Assembly (NCBI RefSeq): GCF_001854765.1
Contig: NZ_LJJE01000002.1
Location: 248,001 to 312,000, forward strand
DNA length: 64,000 bases
Direction of reading: 5' to 3'
DNA from: Vibrio sonorensis
Lineage (GTDB): Bacteria; Pseudomonadota; Gammaproteobacteria; Enterobacterales; Vibrionaceae
Shown here piece by piece: positions 41,200 to 53,439 of the stretch. Every line of letters begins with the position of its first letter. Position 1 is the first letter of the stretch. The position numbers and the translations under genes are program-made. The notes below the pieces were generated by a model. That model did not search any database and was not told the DNA's origin. It saw only the letters and a program-made list of their open reading frames with translations.

Positions 41200-41951
41200 T
41201 TACTTGAAAGATTTGAGCTGGTCGACGACTTGCCGGATTGATTCTGATGATGTTATCGGGATCTGAAACTCGTCGATATCGCTCGAACCCATTTTAACGC
41301 TTTGGTCAGACACTTCCATTGCGCTAGGTCGAGTGGTTTTTCCAGAAAGATGAACCTCGCGAGTACCAGTATTGTTGACGATGGTCAACACGTTTTTGGC
41401 ATTCACTCCAGCGCCAGCCATAATCGAAATACGCTGGTTAGCTTGTTCTATCATCTCTTTAAGCGTCTCTTGCCCCTCTATTGCTTTTGGTGCAAGCCCC
41501 GAGCTTAATACCCTTTCACAACCCAACTTGATAATGGCCTCTAATGCGATTAATGGATCCACTGCCATATCAATGGCGCGATGAAAGGTAACACCTAAAC
41601 CGTATTTTTTGGCTTGCTGCACAAGTGGAGCCGCGTTTTCGACATCGACCCTGCCATCTGGGGTCAACAGACCGAACACTACGCCTTGTAAGCCGACACT
41701 TGCTGCCGCTTCAATATCTAACAGCATTGAATCGATATCATCACTGTTGTAGCAAAAATCGCCTTGTCTTGGACGTATCATCGCATAGACGGGGATCGGG
41801 GAGAGTTGAGCGGCTTTTTTCATAAGCCGTAACTTGGGGTGAGTCCTCCCAATTCTAGAGAAGAGCAAAGCTCAATCCGATTGGCGCCTCCGTTTATGGC
41901 AGCGTGGAGAGATTCTAGGTTATCGATACAAACTTCTACCGTTACACTCAT
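41200..41951 (-). CDS. cutC: CutC family protein (frameshifted here)
   Basis: CutC is a TIM-barrel protein historically linked to copper homeostasis; its biochemical role is unsettled. The ATG at 41951 starts [20 protein letters not shown], and the conserved [20 protein letters not shown] follows. The frame breaks at 41823: adding one T on the plus strand gives [21 protein letters not shown] in one frame, for about 250 residues in all, as usual. The C-terminal motif GAGVNAKNV and REVHLSG are intact. The gene is 57 bases upstream of ppk2 on the same strand. Confidence 0.9.
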
Positions 41952-42061
41952 AACACATTACTCTTAATTGACACTGATTAAATGATACGAAAAAGTGGCC
42001 ATGAGAATTAGGGTAAAAGTCAGGTAAGTAATTTCCGCAAATAGGCACAGAGCTGGAAAAG

Positions 42062-42088
42062 AAAAAACCTCTCGAGTGAGAGGTTTTT
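42062..42088 (-). terminator. Terminator after yebG
   Basis: AAAACCTCTC pairs with GAGAGGTTTT over a GAGT loop, with A and T runs on each side, 8 bases past the yebG stop. Confidence 0.88.
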
Positions 42089-42095
42089 GAATGTG

Positions 42096-42386
42096 TTACG
42101 CTGCGTCTTCTTGCTCTTTGTCAACAACGACAGGTTTCGGTTTTTTCGGCGCTGGTTTGCGTTTAGCGCCTAACGCATAAAGCACATCTTCTTTGTTCTG
42201 GGCTAGGAACATAGCCAGATCTTCTTGCTTACCTTCATCTTCGATAAGCCCACTTTTTCCTAAAAGCTCGAACAGCTCATCTGACATATCTAGCATTTTG
42301 TCGTAGGCATCAGCTTCCGCTTTAGAGGTAAAAGTCATTTTCTCTTCTCCGTTGCGCTCGACCACGTACTTGACGATTACAGCCAT
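42096..42386 (-). CDS. yebG: DNA damage-inducible protein YebG
   Basis: YebG is a small SOS-regulated protein of unknown mechanism. The 96-residue product matches the family start (VKYVVERNGEEKMTFTSKAEADAYDKML) and has a lysine/proline-rich C-terminal tail. A LexA box 36 bases upstream of the start supports SOS control. It is a single gene with its own terminator. Confidence 0.93.
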   Translation of the reverse strand: MAVIVKYVVERNGEEKMTFTSKAEADAYDKMLDMSDELFELLGKSGLIEDEGKQEDLAMFLAQNKEDVLYALGAKRKPAPKKPKPVVVDKEQEDAA

Positions 42387-42421
42387 GGTAGTTCCTCAAA
42401 TCAAATTTCAAGATATTTATA

Positions 42422-42437
42422 CTGTCTTTTTATACAG
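42422..42437. promoter_or_regulatory. LexA (SOS) box of yebG
   Basis: CTGTCTTTTTATACAG is an exact CTGT-N8-ACAG LexA box with the extended TACTG on the left. It lies in the promoter region of yebG on the opposite strand (the element is palindromic). This is the only clear LexA box seen in the window. Confidence 0.88.
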
Positions 42438-42498
42438 CTTTTGCTCAGTTAAGTCTAGGGCAAAGCAAATTTATGGGATCTAAACGGTCAAACTCTCT

Positions 42499-43386
42499 TC
42501 AAAGGTGCGGGCTATTGGAGTGCTCCCAGTTTTGACAAAAGGCGATAAACGACTTGAGCAGAGGGCTTTGATACTTTTCTTTGTGCACCAGCAGCCATAG
42601 GCGTCGCTTCATATCAAGTGGAAGGTCGACCAAAGCAACTTTGCCACTCTCAATCGCTGGTTGTGCTGAGAGATGAGATAAACACCCCAATCCAAGCCTA
42701 GCGGCGACACTGTTGATCAGTGCTTCCGTTGTGTTTAGCTGGAATGCTTCGTGCCATTGCTCGATTCTCGGTGCAACGACACGTAAGAAAAACTCTCTCG
42801 ATCCAGATCCCGCCTCACGCAGAATCCATTGACTGTTTTCTAAATCGGCCAGAGATTGAGGAGCGTGGCTATCATTAGCGGCAATAACACACATTTCATC
42901 TTGGCTAAATGGTGTGGACAACAGCTCTGGATGCTGAGTTTTTCCCTCTATCAAGGCGATGTCTAACTCGTAGTCGACTAATTTTTGGCAGATTTGCGCT
43001 GAATTGGAAATAAAGAGGCTTTGAGATTTATGCCCCGTCTGGTGTCGAAATTGACTGAGGAGATAAGGTGCGACTTGATTGCCAATGGTGTCACTTGCCC
43101 CAATACTCAATTTTCCAGATAGTTTTTGGTCGGAAAACAGTGATTCAATGTCTTGACTACGGCTGAGCAGTTCGTCTGCCAAAGGCAGAAGCTTTTGGCC
43201 TTCTTGGTTGAGTATCAGACGGTTGTTTACACGATCAAACAGGGCGTGGCCAAGCTGTTTTTCTAACTCAGATAAAGCCATACTGACGGCGGCTTTGGAA
43301 AGAAATAGAGCGTCGGCGGCAGAGGTCAGTGTTTGGTGACGAGTAACAGTGACAAAGACGTTCAGTTGCTTAAACGAAATATTCAT
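42499..43386 (-). CDS. LysR-family transcriptional regulator, YeiE-like
   Basis: This 295-residue protein has a LysR winged helix (about 3-62, with TLTSAADALFLSKAAVSMAL) and a periplasmic-binding-type effector domain. The overall pattern is that of the YeiE/CysB-like branch, but the ligand and targets are unknown. It is divergent from recC across 181 bases. The recBCD operon is not a usual LysR target, so this neighbour is probably incidental. Confidence 0.85.
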   Translation of the reverse strand: MNISFKQLNVFVTVTRHQTLTSAADALFLSKAAVSMALSELEKQLGHALFDRVNNRLILNQEGQKLLPLADELLSRSQDIESLFSDQKLSGKLSIGASDTIGNQVAPYLLSQFRHQTGHKSQSLFISNSAQICQKLVDYELDIALIEGKTQHPELLSTPFSQDEMCVIAANDSHAPQSLADLENSQWILREAGSGSREFFLRVVAPRIEQWHEAFQLNTTEALINSVAARLGLGCLSHLSAQPAIESGKVALVDLPLDMKRRLWLLVHKEKYQSPLLKSFIAFCQNWEHSNSPHL

Positions 43387-43567
43387 ATCAAGACTGTTTA
43401 GAATTTCTTAACGATTGGTTTAGATGGTTATTTAAGTCTAAACAAAATGCAAGAGAAACGATGTCGCTTTATAAAGCGATCAATCCCTTATCCTAGAGAG
43501 AAATCTGCTTAATTTAATGCACTTATGCTAACCTAGAGTTTGTTTTAGTCTGCATACGAGAGCCGTT

Positions 43568-46500
43568 GTGTTTACTGTTTATCACTCCAATCAGGTTGAT
43601 ATTCTCAAGTCGCTGCTGGTCGAATTGATTCGCTTGAACCCATTGGACAACCCATTTGAAAAAGAGCAGATCCTTGTCCAGAGCCCGGGTATGTCTCAGT
43701 GGCTAAAACTAGAGTTAGCGAAAGAGTTGGGTGTTGCGGCGAACATTGACTTTCCGCTGCCCGCAACTTTTATCTGGGAGATGTTTACCAGAGTCCTTCC
43801 CGATGTCCCTAAGCGAAGTGCCTTTAACAAAGAGGCTATGACGTGGAAGTTAATGACCATACTTCCCACTATGCTAGATCGACAAGAGTTCTCGCCATTA
43901 AAACAGTACCTTGAAGGCGATGACAAGGGGGCAAAGTGTTATCAATTAGCCGAAAAAATCGCGGATATTTTTGATGGTTATCTGGTTTACCGACCTGAAT
44001 GGATATCAGCGTGGGAAAGTGATCAGATAGTCTCTGAATTGCAAGAGGAACAGCCGTGGCAACCTCTTTTGTGGCAGGCGCTCTACGACCACACGGTGAC
44101 CAGTGATCAATCACCCTATCACCGAGCCAACTTATATCAAGACTTTATTGAGGTGTTAAATAGCTTTAGCGGAACACCGGAAAACCTTCCTAAACGTTTG
44201 TTTGTATTTGGTATTACTTCGTTGCCTCCCCGTTATCTGGATGCGTTGAAGGCTCTTGGTGAACACATAGACGTACATTTAATGTTTACCAACCCATGCC
44301 GTTTTTATTGGGGAGAGGTTCGCGATCAAAAGTATTTGGCGAGATTGGCGTCTAAACACCGACAGCATTTGGTATGGCAAGACAATCACTCAGAAATAAA
44401 CGGGGAAAGTGAGCAGTTAAAAGGGAGTGTCGAGCAGAACTCGCTAGATGAACTTCATACCGATGCCGTCGGAAATAGCTTACTCGCTTCGATGGGAAAA
44501 CTTGGTCGAGACAACATGTATTTGCTGTCACAGTTGGAGTCTCACGAGATCGAAGCGTTTGTCGATGCTGAACGGGACACGCTTCTTCAGCAAATTCAAG
44601 CTGATATCTTAAATCTCGATATGCACCAAAATGATGAGGTGGTGGATACCAGTCTGCACAAGCCAGAAATTGATATCGATGATCGTTCTCTAACCTTACA
44701 TCTTTGCCATAGCCCGATGAGGGAAGTTGAAGTTTTACACGACCAACTTTTGGCTATGTTCGAAAAAAATCCGCAACTAGAAGCAAGGGACATCATAGTG
44801 ATGGTGTCTGATATCAACGCGTATAGCCCGGCGATTCAAGCGGTATTTGGAAACGCACCGGGTAAGCGTTTTATTCCGTTCTCCATTTCTGATAGAAGTG
44901 CTACTCAAGAGAGCCCATTGCTCAATGCCTTTTCTCAGCTAATGGGGTTACCGGATTCTCGTTGTTTGGCGTCTGAGCTACTTGAGTTATTAGAGTTTCC
45001 TGCCATTCTGGCTCGCTTTGGTATTGATGAAGAAGAGTTTTTACAAGCAAAGCGTTGGGTCGAAGATGCGGGTATTCGCTGGGGGCTTAACGAAGAGACG
45101 GCCACCGAGTTTGATTTGCCAAAAACCAAGCAAAACACTTGGCAATTCGGCATCCAAAGAATGTTGCTTGGCTACGCCATGCCAGATTCTGCTGGATTGC
45201 TGGCAACGTCAGAACTGCCTTTAGCGCCCTACAATGAAGTTCAAGGGCTAGGAGCTGAGTTAGCAGGAAAGCTCGCCCACTTCATCGACAAAGTGAGTGT
45301 TTATCGACAGCGTTTAGCTAAAACACAAGATGCCGAGAGTTGGCGAACTCTGATATTTGAGCTGCTAGAAGACTTCTTTTTGGTAGAACTTGAGGGGGAG
45401 TTAGCGCTAAAAACGATTCGAGATACACTAGGGCAGCTTAATGAGCAGCTTAGCGATGCGGGGTATACTGATTTGCTAAGCCCTGAGATCCTTCGTCAAT
45501 ATTTGAATGACAAACTCTCCGGAACTCGGGTATCACAACGTTTTCTCGCCGGACAGGTGAATTTCTGTACCTTGATGCCGATGCGTTCCATTCCTTTTAA
45601 AGTGGTTTGCTTGTTGGGTATGAATGATGGCATTTACCCTCGCACTGTGCCTTCAGACGGGTTTGATCTAATGAATGGCAGAGCTAAGCCAGGGGATCGT
45701 TCGCGGCGCGATGATGACAGATACCTGTTTTTGGAAGCGATTTTATCTGCGCAGCAAACCCTTTATATCAGTTATGTTGGACGCTCAGTGCAAGACAACA
45801 GTGAGAGAATGCCTTCGGTATTGGTTTCAGAGCTACTGGAATATTGCCATCAAAACTATTGCCTTGCTGGCGGGCAGGCACTACCTGTCGATATGTCGGG
45901 CGATGCCTTGTTAGAGAACATGACTTTCTTTCACGCGATGACGCCGTTTAGCCCCAAGGCATTTACTCAAAGTATCAGCTATGCCAGTGAGTGGCTTCCC
46001 GCTGCTCGTGGAGAAGGCGTCGCGGCTGGTGGTTTTCATCAACCACTAACGGACTTTTGGCTGGAAAACACCGAACTTCTTGAATTACCACTGGCTGAAT
46101 TTCAGCGGTTTTGGCGTCTGCCAGTACAGTACTTTTTTAATCGCCGCCTAAAGGTTCACTTCGAAGCTCCAGATGCATTAATGGAAGATGATGAGCCATT
46201 TGCCCTTAACGGCTTAGAAAGTTATCAAATGCGAGATGGTTTGCTAGAGCAGCTTCTGGAGTCCAATTCGGAGAACGACGCCTCAGCTTGTATTGACGAT
46301 TTTGTATCGCAACAGCGAGCACAAGGGAAATTGCCTGTAGGGGCATTTGGCGAGTTGGAGTTTGAAAGTAATCGAGTACAAGTGGAAGAGCTGGTAGAGG
46401 CGCTTCGATTTGTGTGCGATAAGCCGTTAGAAGAAGTAGAAGTTAGACTTGATATACCAGTGGCCTCGCACAATAGAAGGGTACGGTTAACCGGGTGGTT

Positions 46501-47016
46501 AACGCAGCATTATCAAGCGGGACTGGTACGTTTTCGCAGTGGACGCATTCGTTCACAAGATTATCTTTCCGCTTGGATTGACCATCTTGCTATGTCCGCC
46601 ATGGGCATTCAAAAGCGAACTCACCTTATTGGATATGATCGAAAAGAGGGTGTGACGCATTGGATCTATCCTCCGCTGGAAGGGAGTCAACAAGCGAAAG
46701 AAACCCTGATAGAACTGGTTCGACTTTTTGGCGAGGGAATGACTAAGCTATTTGTTATTTCCCAGAAACCGCGCTCGCTTGCGTAGAGGCTGGGTTTTCA
46801 AAAGCTGGCTGGGTGGATGACGAAGAAAAGTCGCTGAAAAAAATGGCGCAAGTGTTCAATGATGGCTATTTGATAAAAGGCGAAGGGAGCAAGAGTTACA
46901 TCGCTAGAACATGGCCGAATTGGGAGCAAGAGTTAGCCCAACAAGTGCGGATGTACGCATCACTTGTTATCCAGCAACCAAGGTTGCTGATTCAAGATGC
47001 AAATGAAGCAAGGTAG
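43568..47016 (+). CDS. recC: RecBCD enzyme subunit RecC (frameshifted near the end)
   Basis: RecC is the Chi-recognising subunit of the RecBCD helicase-nuclease that repairs double-strand breaks. The start is GTG at 43568 (VFTVYHSNQVDILKSLL), with the family motif SPGMSQWLKLELA. The frame closes prematurely at 46786; a single base missing within 46751-46763 (a T-rich stretch) explains it. With it restored, ETALACVEAGFSKAGWVDD and the C-terminal YIARTWPNWEQEL follow, and the protein is about 1149 residues, a normal RecC length. No ptrA lies between recC and recB here; the 262-base gap (47017-47278) has no gene. Confidence 0.92.
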
Positions 47017-47278
47017 GGTGGGTGGCCGCCAGTAAATCATTATTATTTGTAGGGCGTTTGCTGTACGGCCACTAGGTCAGAGGGACCATTATCTGGTTGA
47101 TTAGCATGAGTTTGTATCATGCATGTCGTACGGCGAAGTCTATCAGGATGAAGTGAAATGCTTCCGCGAGTTAGATCTCAATTCACCTTAAGGGATCTAT
47201 TAGTAACAGTAAGAATTAATTATTTAGAGGGCGGATCACATATTCGCCGGATCTTTTCAGTTGAAGGTTCAGAAAACT

Positions 47279-50200
47279 ATGACATCCAAGTTAACCGCAG
47301 TTGCACTCGATACCATGACGTTTCCACTTCATGGTGCGCGCTTAATAGAAGCCTCTGCTGGAACAGGTAAAACTTTTACTATTGCTGGCCTCTACCTTCG
47401 ACTTCTTCTGGGGCATGGCGATGTAAGTACCCGTCATCAGCAACCCTTAACCGTCGATCAAATTCTCGTTGTTACTTTTACCGAAGCGGCGACGGCAGAG
47501 CTGCGAGATCGCATCCGCAGCCGTATCCACCAAGCCAGAATTGCATTTGCACGAGGAGAAAGTAACGACCCTGTTATTCAACCTCTTCTCAATGAAGTAA
47601 GCGATCACAATTATGCCGCTTCTCTTTTACTCAATGCGGAAAGGCAGATGGATGAAGCGGCGGTTTACACCATCCACGGTTTTTGCCAACGGATGCTAAC
47701 GCAAAACGCATTTGAATCAGGTAGCCGATTTAACAATGAGTTTGTTACCGATGAAACTCAGTTGAGAAATCAAGTGGTGGCCGATTACTGGCGGAAGAAC
47801 TTTTATGGTCTTCCTTTGCAACTGGCCGCGGAAATTCGTCAACTATGGGCCTCTCCGGCTGATTTAGAAAAGCAGATAGGACGGTATCTATCAGGATCGC
47901 CATTGACCATAACCACCGAGTCAATGACAGGATCATTAGCGGATTTACACCGAGAAAACCTCAGTGAGATAGACGGGTTAAAAACGCTGTGGCTTCAGTC
48001 AGAACAAGATGTGCCAACTGCTATTTTGAACTCGGATGTCAGTAAGCGCAGCTACACCAAGAAGTCTTTACCCCAGTGGCATGAGGCAGTAACTCAGTGG
48101 GCGAAAACCCCCACTATTGATTATCGAGTCCCAGATCAACTAGCTAAGTTTCGACAGAGTGTCCTTGAGGAAAAAACGCCTAAAGGCCAAGTACCTGAGC
48201 ACGAAATCTTTACTCAAATTGAGACTTTTTTAGCGACGCCTCCAAATTTAAAAGCGCCACTGATGGCTCACGCAATCAAAGAGTGTCGCGCTATGCTTGC
48301 TAAAGCAAAAGCCCAAAAGCAGTGGTTGTCATTTGACGATTTGCTCAGTCAGTTATCAGCGGCGATCGATGTTGATGAAGAGGCAATATTGGCAGATAGG
48401 ATCAGGCAGCTTTACCCAATTGCCATGATTGATGAATTCCAAGATACAGACCCTCTCCAATACAGTATTTTTAGTCGAATTTATCTATCCAATCCAGAGT
48501 GTGGTTTGTTTATGATCGGCGATCCAAAACAGGCTATTTACGGCTTCCGTGGTGCGGATATTTTTACCTATATTAAAGCGAGAAATCAGGTAACAGCTCA
48601 CTACACACTAGGCACGAACTGGCGCTCCGCTGCTGACATGGTAAAAGCGGTAAATCAGGTATTTGAGTTGCCAGATTCCCCTTTTATCTATGATGACGAC
48701 ATTCCCTTTTTACCCGTTTCTCCAAGCCCTGTTGCCGACGAAAAACAGTGGCAACTCAACGGAGAAAAACAACCCGCTCTGACGTATTGGTCACCAGAGT
48801 CTCCAGAGAAGCCAATGAGTAAAGGGGACTATCAGACGGTCATGTGTGACGCCACGGTGAGTCAAATACAGTCTATTCTTACCGCGTCCCAAAACGGCAA
48901 CGCAATGTTGGTAAACGGCAGCAAAGCAAAAGCAGTCACCGCGGGTGATATAGCCGTTCTCGTTCGTACGGGCTCCGAAGGTAAGATGATAAAGAAAGCG
49001 CTTGCAGAAAAGGGCATTGCGAGTGTTTACCTGTCCAACCGAGATAATGTCTTTGTCAGTAATGTGGCTCAGGATGTGCTGCGTCTTTTACACGCGGTAC
49101 TTTACTTTGAGGACGAGCGTTTACTTAAAGCTAGTTTAGCTGGGGAACTGTTCGCTCTGAATGCAATCGAATTAGACCATCTCAACACCTCTGAAGAGAG
49201 TTGGGAAAACGTGGTATTAGAATTTGCAGAGTATCGCAAACTCTGGATACAGCGTGGCGTATTGCCCATGTTGCGCTCGGTGATGAGTAAACGTCATATC
49301 GCCGAGCGTCTTTTAGCAACAGATAGCGGAGAGCGTTCACTTACCGATCTAATGCACCTCAGCGAGCTGCTACAGCAAGCGAGTTTAGAGCTAGATAGTG
49401 ATTTAGGTTTGATTCGCTGGTTAGCTCAATCGATAAATGATGCAGAAAATGGTGTAGGTGGAAGTGATGAGCAAATACAGCGTTTAGAGTCTGATAAAAA
49501 CCTGGTTCAGATTGTTACTATCCACAAATCTAAGGGGTTGGAATACGACTTGGTTTTCCTCCCTTTTATTATGAATCATGCGATGCCAGTGAAGCTAAGT
49601 ACTATGACTCAGAAAAAGACCAAACGCTATTAGACATCACGGCAAGCGAAGGAGCATTAAAGCAAGCGGATCGCGAACGCCTAGCGGAAGATTTACGCCT
49701 GCTATACGTCGCCCTGACTCGCGCCGTTTTTGCTTGTTTTATTGGCGCAGCGCCTCTTCGAGCTGGTCGCTCAACTAAAGAGCCAACAGGGGTGGATAAA
49801 TCCGCAATAGGTTATTTGCTGCAAAATGGCCAACAAGGTGGCATCGCCGATCTGGAAATGGCCATTAATAAGCAAGTGGATAATTTAGATTCGGTTTCCA
49901 GTTGCCTTCCTCCAGAGCCTTGCCAAGAAACTTACGCAGAATCCTTGCCAGATAAGGTCGAGCTTTTGGCGCAAAATGTTGAACGCGAAGTCGACCGACA
50001 ATGGCGTATTAGCAGTTATTCTGGACTAGTAAAACACGGTAGCCATCATCAACAGCACGATGCGACGATTGAAGTGGCTGGGTTTGATATTGATTCTTCC
50101 GAAGACGATGACACTTCTCTAACTATTGAACCAGAACGTTCTATTTTCACTTTCCCCAAGGGGGCGAGGGCTGGTACGTTTTTACACACCCTGTTTGAAG

Positions 50201-50898
50201 AAGTGGATTTTACCGCTTCCGCTTATGACAAAGATAACCAAAAAATTATTGAAAACCTTTTAGTCAACGAGCAATTGGAACAAGAGTGGTTACCGATACT
50301 TCAATCTATGGTCGAAACGGTTCTCACTGCACCATTGGATGGAAAAGCGCTCAAGCTGAGAGAAAAGCAAGCGGATCAAAGATTGGTAGAAATGGAGTTT
50401 TTGCTGCCAGTATCGGTGTTATCGGCCAGCGAACTAAACCGACTTACCCATAGGTACGACACTCTTTCAGCTAAAGCTGGGGAGCTGGGTTTTCAATCTA
50501 TCAAAGGTATGCTCAAAGGTTTTATCGATTTGGTATTTGAACATCAAGGCAAGTATTACGTTCTGGATTGGAAATCGAATCATCTTGGGGATGATGTGTC
50601 TTACTACCATGGTGAAGCATTGCGAAATGCCATGTCAGAACACCGATACGATCTTCAATATCAAATTTACTCGCTGGCTCTCCATCGTTTCTTGCGCAGT
50701 AGGATCCCTGACTACAGCTATGAGCAACACTTTGGAGGCGTATATTACTTATTTTTACGCGGTATCGACGGGCAAAGTGACAATGGCATTTTTTGTGCGC
50801 GTCCCGAACAGGATCTGATCGAGAAATTTGATCAAATGCTAGAAGGGAAATCCGAACAAGCGAACGATGATATGGGACAAATGGAGCTTGATTTTTAA
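47279..50898 (+). CDS. recB: RecBCD enzyme subunit RecB (frameshifted here)
   Basis: RecB is the 3'-5' helicase and nuclease subunit. The start MTSKLTAVALDTMTFPLHG precedes the Walker A motif EASAGTGKTFT. Superfamily 1 motifs (AMIDEFQDTDPLQYSIF, IGDPKQAIYGFRGAD, VTIHKSKGLEYDLVFLPF, LLYVALTRA) and the nuclease motif DWKSNHLGDD near the C-terminus are all present. The frame breaks at 49581, where CC is read as C; restoring it gives NHADASEAKYYDSEKD and a protein of about 1206 residues. The stop overlaps the start of recD. Confidence 0.94.
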
Positions 50899-53021
50899 TG
50901 ATGACGACCACTGAGAAACCAGTCCTTACCCTTCTCGATTGGATAGCAGTATTGAGTAAACAGGGGACGATTCGCCAACTCGACTATCAGTTTGGGCTAT
51001 TTATCCATCAGCATTCCCAAAGCGAATCCTTAGCTTTTCTTGCCACCATTGTGAGTACAGAGTTGGGTAAGGGGCATATTTGCTTGCCCATTTCCTCGGG
51101 CAATGCTTTTGCCGCTGAACTGGTTGATAAACTCGGCTTATATGGTGAGCAGGCTAAGCTTTTGGAATCGAAACTCTTATCGACGAATTGGGTTTTAGAA
51201 CTAGAGCAGTCCTCTTTAGTGGGGAGTCAGGGGGAAGCCGTGCCATTAATGTTTGATGGCAAACGTCTGTATCTACATAGATACTGGCTTTACGAGCACA
51301 AACTTGCAGATAAGTTAAAGAGCTTTGGGACACCAGTGATCTTTTCGACTACGGGTGTCCCAGAAGTACGTGAACTACTGGATCATCTGTTTGCTAGAAC
51401 CTATTACTATTTGTACTCAAACATTGATAAACAAAGGGCTGAAGCGAGTTTAACATCTCCAAAAATACAGCAGTTAGTCTGTGACCACTTAGATGTTGTT
51501 ATACCAGAGGATTTGGATTGGCCTGCCATAGGCCAAGTCGTACAGCAGGCGAAACAAGCCGCTGACTTATCTGTTTTAGATACCCTTGTCCCAGAGCGAG
51601 TGTGCATCAACTGGCAGAAAGTTGCTGCTGCCGTTGCACTTAGCCGCAATTTTGCCGTTATCTCAGGAGGACCTGGTACCGGTAAGACGACGACAGTAAC
51701 CAAGCTTCTCGCTGCTTTGATAGAACAAGCGAGTCGAAGTGGAGAGCAGCCAGAAATCAAACTGGTGGCACCGACGGGGAAAGCGGCGGCGCGACTTACC
51801 GAATCGATTGGTAAAGCGGTCTCTCAGTTAGGTGTATCGCAAGAGCTTAAAGATGCGATACCAACACAAGCCAGTACTATTCATCGCTTGCTAGGTGCTT
51901 TACCCCATAGTGCTGAATTTAGACACAATAGCAATGATCCCCTTCATTTGGATATATTGGTGGTTGATGAAGCCTCAATGGTCGATCTCTCGATGATGTT
52001 TAAGCTAATCGATGCACTGCCAAATCACGCTCGGCTTATCTTACTTGGTGATAAGGATCAGTTAGCGTCGGTTGAAGCTGGAGCAGTACTGGGTGATATT
52101 TGCTCCTTTCACACATCCGGTTACAGTGATACTCATGCAAAGATGATCGCAGATATGACCGGTTATGAAGCAATTAAGCGAAATACCACTTCGTTACCAA
52201 GTATTGCCGATAGCCTTTGCATGTTGAGAAAAAGCTATCGATTTGATGCGCGTTCTGGAATTGGTCAACTTGCCAGAGCGGTAAACAAAGGGGATAAGCA
52301 CGCCGTTCAGAAAGTCTGGCAAGCGGGTTTTACTGACATTACTCACTGGCCTCTAAGCGGGCAGGCCTACAGTCAAATGCTTCAAGACATGGTTGAAGGT
52401 TATCAAGAGTATTTAGAGAAGACTCGGCATTTTAGCAAGCAGGGCGCAACTGTTGGCGACAACAGTGACAGTGCCAAGCAGGTATTAGCGGCGTTTAATC
52501 ACTGCCGATTGCTATGTGCGATACGCGAGGGCGAATTTGGCATAGTTGGCCTTAACCAACGCATCGAAAGAGCGTTAACGGCTAGGCGGTTAATAGCCCC
52601 AGGAGACAGGCTTTGGTATCACGGCCGCCCAATTATGGTGACAAAGAATGACCATGGTAACGGCCTCTACAATGGTGATATCGGGATCTGTATGTATGAG
52701 TCTGAAGAAGAAGGTGCAAGGCTTAAAGTCTATTTTGAGTTGCCCGATGGCGCTATAAAGGCGGTATTACCAAGTCGAGTTCCGTCACATGAAACGGCCT
52801 ACGCCATGACCATTCACAAATCTCAGGGTAGCGAATTTGAACATACGCTGATGATTCTACCACCAGACTTCAGCCCCATTCTCACACGTGAACTCATCTA
52901 TACGGGAATTACGCGTGCGAAAAAAAGGCTAACTATCTATTCAGATAGTAAAGTGCTTATCAAAGGGATAGCAAGCACGACACAAAGGGCCAGTGGGCTG
53001 GTCGACCGCTTAGTTAGTTAA
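50898..53021 (+). CDS. recD: RecBCD enzyme subunit RecD
   Basis: RecD is the 5'-3' helicase subunit. The 707-residue protein has the Walker A motif ISGGPGTGKTTTVTKLL, the motif DILVVDEASMVDLSMM (Walker B) and the late helicase motif AMTIHKSQGSEF, then GITRAKKRLTIYS. Translation starts in the overlapping TAATG at 50896-50900 (an ATG three bases later is also possible). It is intact and ends the recC-recB-recD unit. Confidence 0.95.
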   Translation: MMTTTEKPVLTLLDWIAVLSKQGTIRQLDYQFGLFIHQHSQSESLAFLATIVSTELGKGHICLPISSGNAFAAELVDKLGLYGEQAKLLESKLLSTNWVLELEQSSLVGSQGEAVPLMFDGKRLYLHRYWLYEHKLADKLKSFGTPVIFSTTGVPEVRELLDHLFARTYYYLYSNIDKQRAEASLTSPKIQQLVCDHLDVVIPEDLDWPAIGQVVQQAKQAADLSVLDTLVPERVCINWQKVAAAVALSRNFAVISGGPGTGKTTTVTKLLAALIEQASRSGEQPEIKLVAPTGKAAARLTESIGKAVSQLGVSQELKDAIPTQASTIHRLLGALPHSAEFRHNSNDPLHLDILVVDEASMVDLSMMFKLIDALPNHARLILLGDKDQLASVEAGAVLGDICSFHTSGYSDTHAKMIADMTGYEAIKRNTTSLPSIADSLCMLRKSYRFDARSGIGQLARAVNKGDKHAVQKVWQAGFTDITHWPLSGQAYSQMLQDMVEGYQEYLEKTRHFSKQGATVGDNSDSAKQVLAAFNHCRLLCAIREGEFGIVGLNQRIERALTARRLIAPGDRLWYHGRPIMVTKNDHGNGLYNGDIGICMYESEEEGARLKVYFELPDGAIKAVLPSRVPSHETAYAMTIHKSQGSEFEHTLMILPPDFSPILTRELIYTGITRAKKRLTIYSDSKVLIKGIASTTQRASGLVDRLVS

Positions 53022-53025
53022 GTTT

Positions 53026-53049
53026 GTTTCGCCCAATTAGGGGCGAAAC
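53026..53049. other. Hairpin between recD and the small convergent ORF
   Basis: GTTTCGCCC pairs with GGGCGAAAC across a six-base loop just past the recD stop. Neither side has a T run, so it may slow transcription or stabilise RNA without being a standard terminator. Confidence 0.5.
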
Positions 53050-53063
53050 AGAAAGTCGTTGCT

Positions 53064-53243
53064 TTAGCTAAATGCGCTTGAAAACGTGATGCTGCGTATC
53101 TGATATTTTTCTTTGTAAGCGAGAATAAATGCTTTTAAGCCTTCTGAGGTTGGGAAGACGCAATGCACATCCAAACCCTCTAGAAGTTGGTTGTCTGCCA
53201 TATCCCAAAAGCTTTGAACTGAATTACAAATGATGGTTTTCAT
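53064..53243 (-). CDS. Small hypothetical protein, 59 residues
   Basis: An ATG at 53241-53243 opens a 59-codon frame (MKTIICNSVQSFWDMADNQ...). Codon use looks like a real gene, the start has a weak AAAGAGC site, and the frame ends just before the hairpin at 53026-53049. It has no signal peptide or membrane segment. It has the length and position of a small conserved protein, but I cannot name a family. It sits between recD and argA with 196 bases up to the argA stop. Confidence 0.5.
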   Translation of the reverse strand: MKTIICNSVQSFWDMADNQLLEGLDVHCVFPTSEGLKAFILAYKEKYQIRSITFSSAFS

Positions 53244-53439
53244 CGGTGTTTTTGCTCTTTATAAAGTATCTAAATACTTCAAGCAATCCGTGCAGCTCAG
53301 TGTTACTGAGTGAAGATAATATTGATGGCGCCCCTATCCAGAAGCGCTGGAATATTAACCAAATTAACCTATGAAATAAAGTGGATACGTGTGTAATTTT
53401 TGGGACAAGATGCCTACTCGTTCTTTGGTCCTAATTTAA

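Noticed and set aside
47017..47278. Remnant gene between recC and recB (for example ptrA)
   Set aside because: Only short frames with many stops; nothing resembling a ptrA protease fragment is visible.
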